A stretch of DNA of 64,000 nt from Deminuibacter sp966424055 (lineage in GTDB: Bacteria > Bacteroidota > Bacteroidia > Chitinophagales > Chitinophagaceae). Below the pieces are notes generated by a model. That model was not told the origin of the DNA, did no database searches, and saw nothing but the letters and a program-made list of their open reading frames with translations. A program made the translations under genes and the position numbers. Shown here piece after piece: positions 18,263 to 25,794 of this stretch; position 1 is the stretch's first letter, and each line of letters starts with the position of its first letter. The stretch is from assembly GCA_966424055.1 (NCBI GenBank), contig CBJLMB010000025.1, positions 1-64,000 on the forward strand. The letters are read 5' to 3'.

Positions 18263-19030
18263 ATGAACAATTATCCTTTAAAGGTGGCGGTTATTTATCT
18301 GGCGCTTGGCTTGCTTTGGCTGGGGATAACCGGCTGGATGGTATACGATGACCAGGACATTGTACACTGGACTTTTCAGCGCCCGCTGAAAGATATATTG
18401 TTTATCGTGGTTACTGCAGTGGTGTTGTATGTGGTTATCTCTTACCATTACAGGCATCTGCGCCGGAACGAACTTGAATATAGTTCTTTATTCAGGGATA
18501 ATCCTTATCCCATGCTGGTGTACGATACAGAAACATTGCAGATAATGACAACCAATAATGCTTTCAGGGAAAGATATGGCTACAACAGGGAAGACCTTAG
18601 CTCGCTTAAGTTAACTGATACTGTGCAACCTGAAGATGAACTGGCCATTATCGATTTTGTAAAAAAAGTAGAAGAAAAATCTTTTTCAGACAGTGGTATC
18701 TGGCGGCAGAAAAACAAGAACGGTCAGTCATTTTATGCCAGGGTATCTTCGCACGCTACGCATTTCAAAGGAAAAAAAGCAAGGATTGTGATGGCCATAG
18801 ACACAACAGAAGAAGAGCTTGTGGCACAAAAAGAAATCAGCCGTACACAGGTACATGACCTGCGAAAACACCTGGCCAATATGCTGTCGCTTTGCTCATT
18901 GCTGAATAATGAGCCTGAGAACCTGGCCTTCCACAAAGAACTGATCCCGCTGCTGCGGCAGTCCTGTGAAGAGCTCGACCTTACTATAAAGAGGATAACA
19001 GATAAACCCGCAACCAGTAACAATGCCTGA
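18263..19030 (+). CDS. Membrane PAS-domain sensor with histidine-kinase-like dimerisation helix but no ATPase domain
   Basis: 255-residue protein with two helices (about residues 9-28 and 44-61), a PAS domain at about 72-185 and a final helical region from 186. The motif QVHDLRKHLANMLSLCSLL, with His198, looks like the H-box of a histidine kinase DHp domain. The protein ends at residue 255 with no HATPase domain, and the next gene is on the other strand. It could be a phosphotransfer partner, a dimerising sensor or a kinase that lost its catalytic part. No response regulator is adjacent. Confidence 0.7.
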   Translation: MNNYPLKVAVIYLALGLLWLGITGWMVYDDQDIVHWTFQRPLKDILFIVVTAVVLYVVISYHYRHLRRNELEYSSLFRDNPYPMLVYDTETLQIMTTNNAFRERYGYNREDLSSLKLTDTVQPEDELAIIDFVKKVEEKSFSDSGIWRQKNKNGQSFYARVSSHATHFKGKKARIVMAIDTTEEELVAQKEISRTQVHDLRKHLANMLSLCSLLNNEPENLAFHKELIPLLRQSCEELDLTIKRITDKPATSNNA

Positions 19031-19064
19031 TGAAGCGCAAACAGGAGAGATGATTGATAACCGG

Positions 19065-19880
19065 TTACAGTCCATCCACTTTCAGCTCAAATAATACCGG
19101 CCAGTGCTTGCCTGTTATATACAGGCTTTTCCTGGACGAATCAAAGGCAATACCGTTTAGTACATGCTCTGATAAAGCTTCGGGATTACGATCTACGGTG
19201 ATGCCGTTTTTTTCCCGTATCCCTGACAAATCGAGTTGGGCTACAACTTTGCCCGATACAGGATCAATTTTCAGGATATACTCTTTATGCCAAACATTAC
19301 CGTAGATATATCCATTGATATATTCCAGTTCATTCACCTGTTCAACTGCACCGTTGATATTGCTTACAGTAATATACCTTGTAACAGCAAAGCCGGCCGG
19401 GTCAACAAAATACAATGTGTCTTTGCCTGTGCCCACAATCAATTCCTGGCCATTGGTGGTTAAACCCCAACCTTCATGTGGCCATCTAAAGCTGCCGGTC
19501 TTTTTCAGGCTGGCAGCATCGTATACCAGTACCATGTTGTTTTGCCAGGTGAGCTGGTACAATTTATTATTCAGCCGTGTAATGCCTTCGCCAAACAATG
19601 TACCGGGCAGGTGCAGGTCTTTAACAATGCCGCCGGGTATTGTTGATTGTATCAGCCGGCTATGCCCTTCACCGCCCGTGCTTTCATATAAAGTATGTTC
19701 ATACCAGAACAAGCCTTCTGTAAACGCTGAAGTGTCGTGGGGATATATATTTTTCACCTGGTAATTCAGCAACAAAGGCTGTGCTACACTGGTCACTGTA
19801 CTATCCTTGTCTGTATTGTCTAACGCATGATTCTTACAGGCCGCGAAGCAGCACAACAGGAAGATACAATAGCGGTTCAT
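19065..19880 (-). CDS. Glutaminyl-peptide cyclotransferase (plant/bacterial glutamine cyclotransferase family), lipoprotein
   Basis: 271-residue beta-propeller enzyme of the glutamine cyclotransferase family, which forms N-terminal pyroglutamate on exported proteins. A short signal peptide ends in a lipobox-like FAAC (Cys15), so the mature protein is probably lipid-anchored in the periplasm. Motifs typical of the family include AFTEGLFW, LYESTGGEG, LFGEGIT and VNELEYINGYIYGNVWH. It lies 12 bases downstream of the GNAT gene on the same strand and is probably co-transcribed with it. Length is normal. Confidence 0.87.
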   Translation of the reverse strand: MNRYCIFLLCCFAACKNHALDNTDKDSTVTSVAQPLLLNYQVKNIYPHDTSAFTEGLFWYEHTLYESTGGEGHSRLIQSTIPGGIVKDLHLPGTLFGEGITRLNNKLYQLTWQNNMVLVYDAASLKKTGSFRWPHEGWGLTTNGQELIVGTGKDTLYFVDPAGFAVTRYITVSNINGAVEQVNELEYINGYIYGNVWHKEYILKIDPVSGKVVAQLDLSGIREKNGITVDRNPEALSEHVLNGIAFDSSRKSLYITGKHWPVLFELKVDGL

Positions 19881-19892
19881 CCATCAATGGTT

Positions 19893-20417
19893 TTATAAAT
19901 CCTTTTTCATCAGCCAGTCGGTTTGCGGATCATTGCCCAGCCGGAAAATATGGGTGCCGAACTTTTCAAACCCCCATTTCTCGTAAAAGCGGATAGCGCG
20001 GGCATTGTGTTCCCAAACGCCCAGCCAAAGTACTTTCTTATTCAACTGCCGGCTTAAAGCAATACAGTTTTCCATCAGCGCTGCGCCAATGCCCTTGCCG
20101 ATAAAAGCTTTGTCGGTATAAATCCGCGCCAGTTCGATCGTTGCTGTTTTCGCCAGTTCTTTGGGTGCAGCGGCTTCAACCACCCGTGTATAACCTGCCA
20201 GCTCATGCTGCACAAAAGCCAGGATAAAATAATTGCCTGGTGCACCCACTTGGGCTTTTAGCCGGTCAGTTGTAAATACCTCATTCATGAACAGGTTCAT
20301 GTTTTCTTCGGTATTGTCGGCGGCAAAGCTATCATAGAAGGTCTTCCTGCTGAATAAGGCAACCAGCTCAGCATCATCAGCAGTACCCATACGAAGCGTT
20401 ATTTCAGGTTTGTTCAT
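19893..20417 (-). CDS. GNAT family N-acetyltransferase
   Basis: 174-residue GNAT acetyltransferase. The acetyl-CoA pyrophosphate-binding loop is IGKGIGAALM in motif A, and the C-terminal WLGVWEHNARAIRFYEKWGFEKFG is the usual motif B region. The substrate cannot be predicted. Members with this layout acetylate small amines, peptides or protein N-termini. It is the first gene of a probable two-gene unit with the glutaminyl cyclase. A near-consensus -7 element (TATATTTA) lies just before the start on the minus strand. Confidence 0.85.
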   Translation of the reverse strand: MNKPEITLRMGTADDAELVALFSRKTFYDSFAADNTEENMNLFMNEVFTTDRLKAQVGAPGNYFILAFVQHELAGYTRVVEAAAPKELAKTATIELARIYTDKAFIGKGIGAALMENCIALSRQLNKKVLWLGVWEHNARAIRFYEKWGFEKFGTHIFRLGNDPQTDWLMKKDL

Positions 20418-20973
20418 GATGTGTAAATATAAAAAAAGGGAATGAGCTGTGGCCGGCGGGCTTACTGATGCATGATTTTTACTGCATGCCTGAAAACTTC
20501 AGCGGCAAGGCGAGTTGCAGTGCTGTTAAAATGATAAGCAAGAAATACAACATAGCTTTAATGGCTGTCCAAAGCCTGCTGAGCAGCATGATATCAGCGC
20601 TTTTACCTGGTTGAAATGCATCCTTTTCAGGTAGCTTCGCTCTAATCTTTCTATAATCAAGTAAGCTTGTTTAGCAGCGCACATGCCTGCATCATTACTT
20701 TAAATCACTTCACTATCAATTGGCTGTATGCTTTTTAAAAAAAATGTACAAGTACGGCTCTAAACTATACCGCTGCAGGGTAGCTTGTGCATGCTGAAAA
20801 TTTGTTTTTATTTTAAATCCAAACACTCCACCCAGGTATTCCCAATACACTTTGTCCCAAAACAGGCAATTGCTTACCGGCAGCGGCAGGAATAACTATG
20901 CGATAAAGCATAATCATTTCTTACCAGTACTGTAAGCAGCCTGGTTAATGTTTAATTTAAAAAGACAAAGGGT
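20418..20973. other. 556-base intergenic region between GNAT and AraC genes
   Basis: AT-rich region between two divergent genes. The only coding candidate seen is the short hydrophobic frame at 20479-20589 on the minus strand, described separately. No clear terminator, repeat or RNA gene was recognised. The long space probably holds the promoter of the AraC-type gene. Confidence 0.5.
20479..20589 (-). CDS. Candidate 36-residue single-pass membrane peptide
   Basis: An ATG-initiated frame of 36 codons encodes MLLSRLWTAIKAMLYFLLII and then a hydrophobic stretch ending KFSGMQ, so one membrane helix with a positively charged N-terminal flank. The same frame is open for about 27 further codons upstream without an ATG, so it could also be a remnant of a longer gene. 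I know no family for it. Support is only the hydrophobic pattern and the lack of another gene here, so it may be chance. Confidence 0.2.
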   Translation of the reverse strand: MLLSRLWTAIKAMLYFLLIILTALQLALPLKFSGMQ

Positions 20974-21996
20974 ATGCTGCATTTTCAATGTTTACATCAC
21001 CTACAAACAAACACTGCTACCAACGCTTTTCAGCAGGCTGAAAAATTGTTCAAAGAACAATTATTGCCTTGTGCTGCAATAAAAACAATCAAAGAAGAAT
21101 GCATTGTAATGCAGGTGCAGCGCTTAACTGCCGGGCAGTTTTCTATCTGGCTGTATCAGGTAATGTTAACAGAAGAACTGGTGTTAAAAACAGAGATAAC
21201 ACAGCAGGATTTTTATTTCACCTATTTTTTAAAAATGCCCGGAGCCGTTCAATTTTCACCTGGTATAAGCATTAAGGAAAATGAATGCCACCTCATCTGT
21301 CTGCAACCAGGAACCTACCAGTGGAAACTGACGAAAGGTATGTTGACAGTATTACAAATTGGTATAAGCAGGAAACAGCTGCCGCTATTGTATAAAGATG
21401 TTCCCGGGTTAGCCGGTAGTATTGCATCTATGCTAAAAGCACGGAACAATATTTTGAGCCCTTATCCCGCACGCATAACCAGCAGCGCAAGGCAGTGTAT
21501 TGAACAGGTTATCCGTTGCAGGTTCAAGCAGCCTGCGGCTTCCGTTTATCTTAACCTGAAAATGAAAGAGCTTGTGTTTGACTTTGCCTATTCTTTACAG
21601 GCAAGCGCATCTTATGGCAATGCAGAAAAAGAAGAACTTGCTTTGTTAAGCTCAATAGAAACATATATTGGCCTTCATCTTCATAAACCTGTTACCAGCC
21701 AGGTTATCATGCAGCATTTCCATATCAGTGAATACAGGCTGAAGAAAATTTTTAAACTAAAACACACATCACCAGCCCTGTTTATTGCACAACTACGTAT
21801 GGAGAAAGCCCTTGCATTGCTCAAGCATACCAGTAATAAGATCACTGCCATTGGACGCGAAGTAGGGTATCGCAACCCATCCTGGTTTGCAGATGCTTTT
21901 TTCAAATACCATGGAATTAAACCAAGCGAAGTGCGGAGCAATACACCCGAACCGGGTATACATTCACCGGATCCGGGTATGAAAAAACAAAAATAA
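20974..21996 (+). CDS. AraC family transcriptional regulator
   Basis: 340-residue regulator. The C-terminal third (about 225-330) carries the double helix-turn-helix of AraC proteins. The first helix-turn-helix lies around VTSQVIMQHFHISEYRLKKI, the second around ITAIGREVGYRNPSWFADAF, with FFKYHGIKPSEVR closing the domain. The N-terminal two thirds match no domain I can name and probably sense a ligand. It precedes the MauE and DUF6520 genes on the same strand by about 200 bases and may control them or the divergent TlpA-SusDC cluster; this is inference from position. Confidence 0.85.
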   Translation: MLHFQCLHHLQTNTATNAFQQAEKLFKEQLLPCAAIKTIKEECIVMQVQRLTAGQFSIWLYQVMLTEELVLKTEITQQDFYFTYFLKMPGAVQFSPGISIKENECHLICLQPGTYQWKLTKGMLTVLQIGISRKQLPLLYKDVPGLAGSIASMLKARNNILSPYPARITSSARQCIEQVIRCRFKQPAASVYLNLKMKELVFDFAYSLQASASYGNAEKEELALLSSIETYIGLHLHKPVTSQVIMQHFHISEYRLKKIFKLKHTSPALFIAQLRMEKALALLKHTSNKITAIGREVGYRNPSWFADAFFKYHGIKPSEVRSNTPEPGIHSPDPGMKKQK

Positions 21997-22201
21997 TTAC
22001 CAATGTGCACCTACCTTTATAGCAGAAACTCAACCGGGAATAATTGATCTTATCCCGGACTGATTTTCTGCTATCCCATCCTCCCAGCCATCTCTTTTTC
22101 TTTATGCGTATGTAGCATAATACACTGCTGGCTTGCATTGCAGGGCGATAAGTATTGCTGCGGCAGATCAACGCATTACTTAATTGATTAAAGAAACAGT
22201 T

Positions 22202-22654
22202 ATGAAACCTGAATGGCTGCTCAAACTGGTTATTGCTTTACTGATTCTTTTGTTTACATATACTGCTATCAGTAAAAGCCTGGCATATGAAAAATTTGTA
22301 TTGCAGATGCAACTGGCACCTGCTCCATTATTTAAGCAGGCTGCTCCTGTATTGGGCTGGTTGATGCCGGCCATTGAAGCCGCCATAGTTGTATTGCTAT
22401 TATCTCAACGATACCAGATATGGGGTATTGGTGCATCACTTATCCTGCTCATTCTTTTTGAAGGTTATATTATTGCCATGCTGCTGTCTGGGTTAAGGCT
22501 TCCTTGTACCTGTGGCGGTATTGTATCTCAAATGACATGGAAGCAGCATCTTCTTTTTAATGGATTCTTTATTGTGCTGTGTATAACCGGGATTATCTGG
22601 TTCAAGCGGTATAAAAAATCAGCAGTCCTGAATACCGGAACAAAACCTGTTTAA
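22202..22654 (+). CDS. MauE/DoxX-like redox-associated membrane protein
   Basis: 150-residue protein with four helices of the MauE/DoxX family. A cysteine pair (LPCTCGG, C-x-C) lies in the loop after the third helix. MauE is needed for disulfide formation in methylamine dehydrogenase; its Bacteroidota relatives usually sit next to TlpA-like thioredoxins and small secreted proteins. The ATG at 22202 was chosen over a TTG 18 bases upstream. It is followed 82 bases later by the DUF6520-like gene. A role in electron transfer or disulfide exchange across the inner membrane is inferred. Confidence 0.82.
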   Translation: MKPEWLLKLVIALLILLFTYTAISKSLAYEKFVLQMQLAPAPLFKQAAPVLGWLMPAIEAAIVVLLLSQRYQIWGIGASLILLILFEGYIIAMLLSGLRLPCTCGGIVSQMTWKQHLLFNGFFIVLCITGIIWFKRYKKSAVLNTGTKPV

Positions 22655-22735
22655 CTTTTTGCACGTGTAAACCGGGTTGCTGTTATGGCCAGACAGTGTC
22701 CCAATCTATTTCTTCAAATTTTAAAATGAACAAAA

Positions 22736-23023
22736 ATGAAAACAGTAAAATTAAGCCTCGCTTTAGTGGCGCTTTCCCTGGGCATTGCCGGTGCATTTGC
22801 TGAAAACATTCAGCATAAGGCCGTGAAATCAACTGACGATAACCTGGTTTGGTATAAGACCATCTCAGATACCAACCCCAATCCCGATTTAGCTAGTACT
22901 CAGTATCCGTCTGCAGAAGCTGCTGCTGAGGCCCTGGGTTGCTCCATTGGTGAAAAGTTCTGCGCCGCAGAATTTGACCTGACAACACAAACTGTTACTG
23001 GTGAAAGGCTTCAAAAGCCGTAA
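22736..23023 (+). CDS. Small exported DUF6520-like protein with two cysteines
   Basis: 95-residue protein with a clear signal peptide (cleavage near Ala22-Glu23, GAFAEN). The mature part is about 70 residues with only two cysteines, Cys69 and Cys76 (GCSIGEKFC), which could form one disulfide. It resembles the DUF6520 family of small Bacteroidota proteins found beside MauE genes. The function is unknown. A terminator follows directly, so MauE and this gene likely form a short operon. The neighbouring membrane redox protein may act on its cysteines, which is inference. Confidence 0.75.
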   Translation: MKTVKLSLALVALSLGIAGAFAENIQHKAVKSTDDNLVWYKTISDTNPNPDLASTQYPSAEAAAEALGCSIGEKFCAAEFDLTTQTVTGERLQKP

Positions 23024-23031
23024 CAATTGGT

Positions 23032-23063
23032 AAAGCTGGCGATTATCGCCGGCTTTATTTTTT
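23032..23063. terminator. Bidirectional terminator between the DUF6520-like and TlpA genes
   Basis: AAAGCTGGCGA and TCGCCGGCTTT pair over 11 bp (one G-T pair) around TTA and are followed on the plus strand by ATTTTTTG. The stem overlaps the last bases of the convergent TlpA-like gene. Confidence 0.8.
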
Positions 23064-24386
23064 GTCTTCGATCACTATAATATCAACCGGGCGTACTCCT
23101 CTTACCAGGTCAAGCCCGTTTGCATTTAAGTCTTTTCTTATCTGGTCAAAGTCAAAAGATGTTTGACCTAGTTCTTTTGGTAAATTAACTGTCAGGTTCA
23201 GAGGATAGTTAATTTTTGTTTCATTCACTACCGGGTCAATATCTTTAAGCCCGTTTAGATAATGCACCAAGAGGTCAATTTTATGGTTCTGCAATTTTGC
23301 GAGCAGGTAGCCCCAGTTTCCCCATACAATACCAGGCTTGCCGGTACCTTTCTGAAGCAGGTGCCTGTTCTTTACAACCAGGCGCCAGCAGGGCCTCCGC
23401 TTTTTTTGTATGCTGACATTAACAGGCAAAGTCTTGCACAATTCATCAAAAACCAATTTCCAGAATGCTTCACTTTCTATGGCTTCGGGCAGCATCAGTT
23501 CATAGCAATATAAATTCCTTTTTTTCCAGTCTCTGAGTGTGGCGTATTTGGCCTGGTATGCAGCAGACATTACGCTATCTGGCCAAAAAAACCTGGTTGA
23601 ATCCGTTGTTCTGAGTTCAATCCGTTTCATGTTTGTTCCACTCCATGGAAAATCCTTATAGAAGGCCTTATAAATAAGTTCTGCCATATTATTTTCGGAA
23701 TAGAAAACTCTTTTCCGCTTCATTTCCGGGTCTATTCCAAGTGGTTCTATGAAATCTCCCCCAAATATATGCGGATTATATCCTGTGAGGATTGAACGGT
23801 ATTGTATCTGGCTATTGTCAACTTTATAAGGCTTGTGAAAGTCGAAATCCATCTGATCTGCTTTCGTTTCCAGCGAAAGCGGGCCGGCCAGCATTGACCG
23901 GATATTTTTTTCAGTAATGTCATCAGAATCTGTGATTGCTTTCACAACCCCGTCGCTGTCAATCCACACATCATGAGGGAGCACGCGGTGAGGAAAAAAT
24001 TTCGATAGTAGTGAATCATTCACAATAGTTGTAACAGGCCGGTTCCCCTTAAATAACCGGTCCAGGCTCCGGGTTACTTTTGCCTGCTGTTCATAGGCGA
24101 CGGGTAAAATTACAGCCTTGTCGCCAATCTTCCGGTTGAGTGAATCAAATATGCGCAAGCCATCTACGCAGGGAGAACACCAGGTTGCCCAAAAATCGAG
24201 GATCACGAGTTTGCCTTTGCGCAGATCGGATAAATTAGCCGTTTTCAGGACACCATTCTCCAGGTATTCAACCTTGGTATCAGGTATTTTATCACCTATT
24301 TTAACAGGAGGGATCTTGGGCACTTGCGCCTGTATAGCAATACAGATAGCGCATAAGGTAAGCAACGAAAGACTTTGTTTATACAT
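23055..24386 (-). CDS. TlpA-like thioredoxin protein with C-terminal DUF3738-like extension
   Basis: 443-residue exported protein. The signal peptide ends near residue 20 (AIQAQVP). A TlpA-type thioredoxin domain (about 28-170) carries the redox motif WCSPC with Cys70 and Cys73. The remaining 270 residues are not thioredoxin. The C-terminal part, ending GVRPVDIIVIEDKK, resembles the DUF3738 module (TIGR03435), which often follows such domains in Bacteroidota and Acidobacteria. It is the last gene of a minus-strand cluster SusC-SusD-TlpA, an arrangement seen with FecR-regulated nutrient uptake. It probably keeps disulfides reduced in the periplasm. Confidence 0.82.
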   Translation of the reverse strand: MYKQSLSLLTLCAICIAIQAQVPKIPPVKIGDKIPDTKVEYLENGVLKTANLSDLRKGKLVILDFWATWCSPCVDGLRIFDSLNRKIGDKAVILPVAYEQQAKVTRSLDRLFKGNRPVTTIVNDSLLSKFFPHRVLPHDVWIDSDGVVKAITDSDDITEKNIRSMLAGPLSLETKADQMDFDFHKPYKVDNSQIQYRSILTGYNPHIFGGDFIEPLGIDPEMKRKRVFYSENNMAELIYKAFYKDFPWSGTNMKRIELRTTDSTRFFWPDSVMSAAYQAKYATLRDWKKRNLYCYELMLPEAIESEAFWKLVFDELCKTLPVNVSIQKKRRPCWRLVVKNRHLLQKGTGKPGIVWGNWGYLLAKLQNHKIDLLVHYLNGLKDIDPVVNETKINYPLNLTVNLPKELGQTSFDFDQIRKDLNANGLDLVRGVRPVDIIVIEDKK

Positions 24387-24434
24387 AAAAAGAGGTTTAA
24401 AAAGTAGCTAAAAATTATTTTCTGAAAATAAGTA

Positions 24435-25781
24435 TCAGTATCCCGGGTTTTGTTGGAGGTAGGGGTTGTTCTGCAGTTCATTTTGCGGTACCGGTAACAG
24501 GGCATTTGTTGATACCCAAACAGGTTTCAGTGGTTTTAACAGGCTGTCGATATGCTTATACCGTTTTGCATCAAGAAAACGGTCGCCCCATTCGGCAAAC
24601 AGTTCTACCCGCCGCTCCCGTTCAATCACTGCCAGTAAATTTTGCTGATCACCGGCCGTAGTGGCTGCAAGCCCCGCACGGGTACGGATGGTGTTTATAT
24701 CAGCCAGTGCACCGGCAATATTGTTTTGTACGGCCCGTGCCTCTGCCCTGATTAAATACTGTTCAGACAGTCGCTGCAGTATAAGGTATTCACCATTGCT
24801 TCCTGTAGTGAGGCTGTTGTTCTTATACTTAAAAGGAAAAAACACTTGTGCTGAATTCGATTTTAGCCAATTGGTTTTTCGCTTATCACCCGGCTCAAAA
24901 GCGTTGTACAAATTCATATTGATCACATATTGAGGTGTTCCTGAACCGGCAATAAAAGAGGCTGCCAGGGATGTAAAGCCGTTCTGTGTCCAGCATTGAA
25001 CAATGGTTTCCCTGCTTCCCTTTATAAAAACATCCGGTATATTTTCCAATGCATACCGGCCGCTGTTAATAACAAGAGAAGCCTGCGTTTCAGCGGCTGC
25101 ATAGTTTTGCTGGTACAGGTACACTTTCGCCAGCAAGGCAATAGCTGCAAGTTTATTCGCCCTCACTTTTTCTGCTGATGGATAACCGGAAGGCAACAGG
25201 GAAACGGAACTTTGCAGGTCCTGTATAATTTGCAGATAGACACTGGCAACAGAAGAACGGGCGCTGACTGAAGTTGTGGCCGCATCTGTACTCATAAGTA
25301 GTGGTACATCGCCATAGAGATTGACAAGATAAAAATACCCATATGCGCGGAGGAACCTGGCTTCGCCACTTAACAGCTGCCTGGTTGAATCTGTTATGCC
25401 TTTTGAATGGTTCAGGTTTTCCAGTAATGCATTGCATTGATAAATGACGGAATAGAAATATTTCCAGATATTCAGGTTGCTGGCATTAACAGGGGAAACA
25501 GCACTGTTGGAAAACTCTTTCTGGTTATTGACCGTGCTTGCATAAACCAGCTCGTCAGTATACAAAGCAATATTTACATTATAATTCCCGGCAATAAATG
25601 TGTTGAATGAATAGTAAATATTACCCAGCACAGCTGTCGCACTTTTATCATCAGTGAATACATTATTGGTTGTTAGCTGGTTTACCGGTACACCCGTTTC
25701 AATCAGGCGACGGCAGGATGCCAACATGGTTATCAGTAAGAACACGCAAAGAAATGTTGCAGGCATGTAACGGTTTTTCAT
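24435..25781 (-). CDS. SusD/RagB family nutrient-binding outer-membrane lipoprotein
   Basis: 448-residue lipoprotein. The signal peptide ends in a lipobox with Cys (MLASCRRL). Typical SusD N-terminal features include a DDKSATAVLGNIYY segment and tetratricopeptide-like helices (GEARFLRAYGYFYLVNLYGDVPLL). The C-terminal IRTRAGL and IERERRVELFAEWGDRFLDAKRY are hallmarks of the family. SusD caps the SusC channel and binds the substrate, glycan or peptide; the ligand cannot be inferred. The gene lies 13 bases after SusC. No glycoside hydrolase gene is next to it, unlike classical polysaccharide loci, so a peptide or small-molecule substrate is possible. Confidence 0.93.
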   Translation of the reverse strand: MKNRYMPATFLCVFLLITMLASCRRLIETGVPVNQLTTNNVFTDDKSATAVLGNIYYSFNTFIAGNYNVNIALYTDELVYASTVNNQKEFSNSAVSPVNASNLNIWKYFYSVIYQCNALLENLNHSKGITDSTRQLLSGEARFLRAYGYFYLVNLYGDVPLLMSTDAATTSVSARSSVASVYLQIIQDLQSSVSLLPSGYPSAEKVRANKLAAIALLAKVYLYQQNYAAAETQASLVINSGRYALENIPDVFIKGSRETIVQCWTQNGFTSLAASFIAGSGTPQYVINMNLYNAFEPGDKRKTNWLKSNSAQVFFPFKYKNNSLTTGSNGEYLILQRLSEQYLIRAEARAVQNNIAGALADINTIRTRAGLAATTAGDQQNLLAVIERERRVELFAEWGDRFLDAKRYKHIDSLLKPLKPVWVSTNALLPVPQNELQNNPYLQQNPGY

Positions 25782-25794
25782 ATAAATGCAATTA

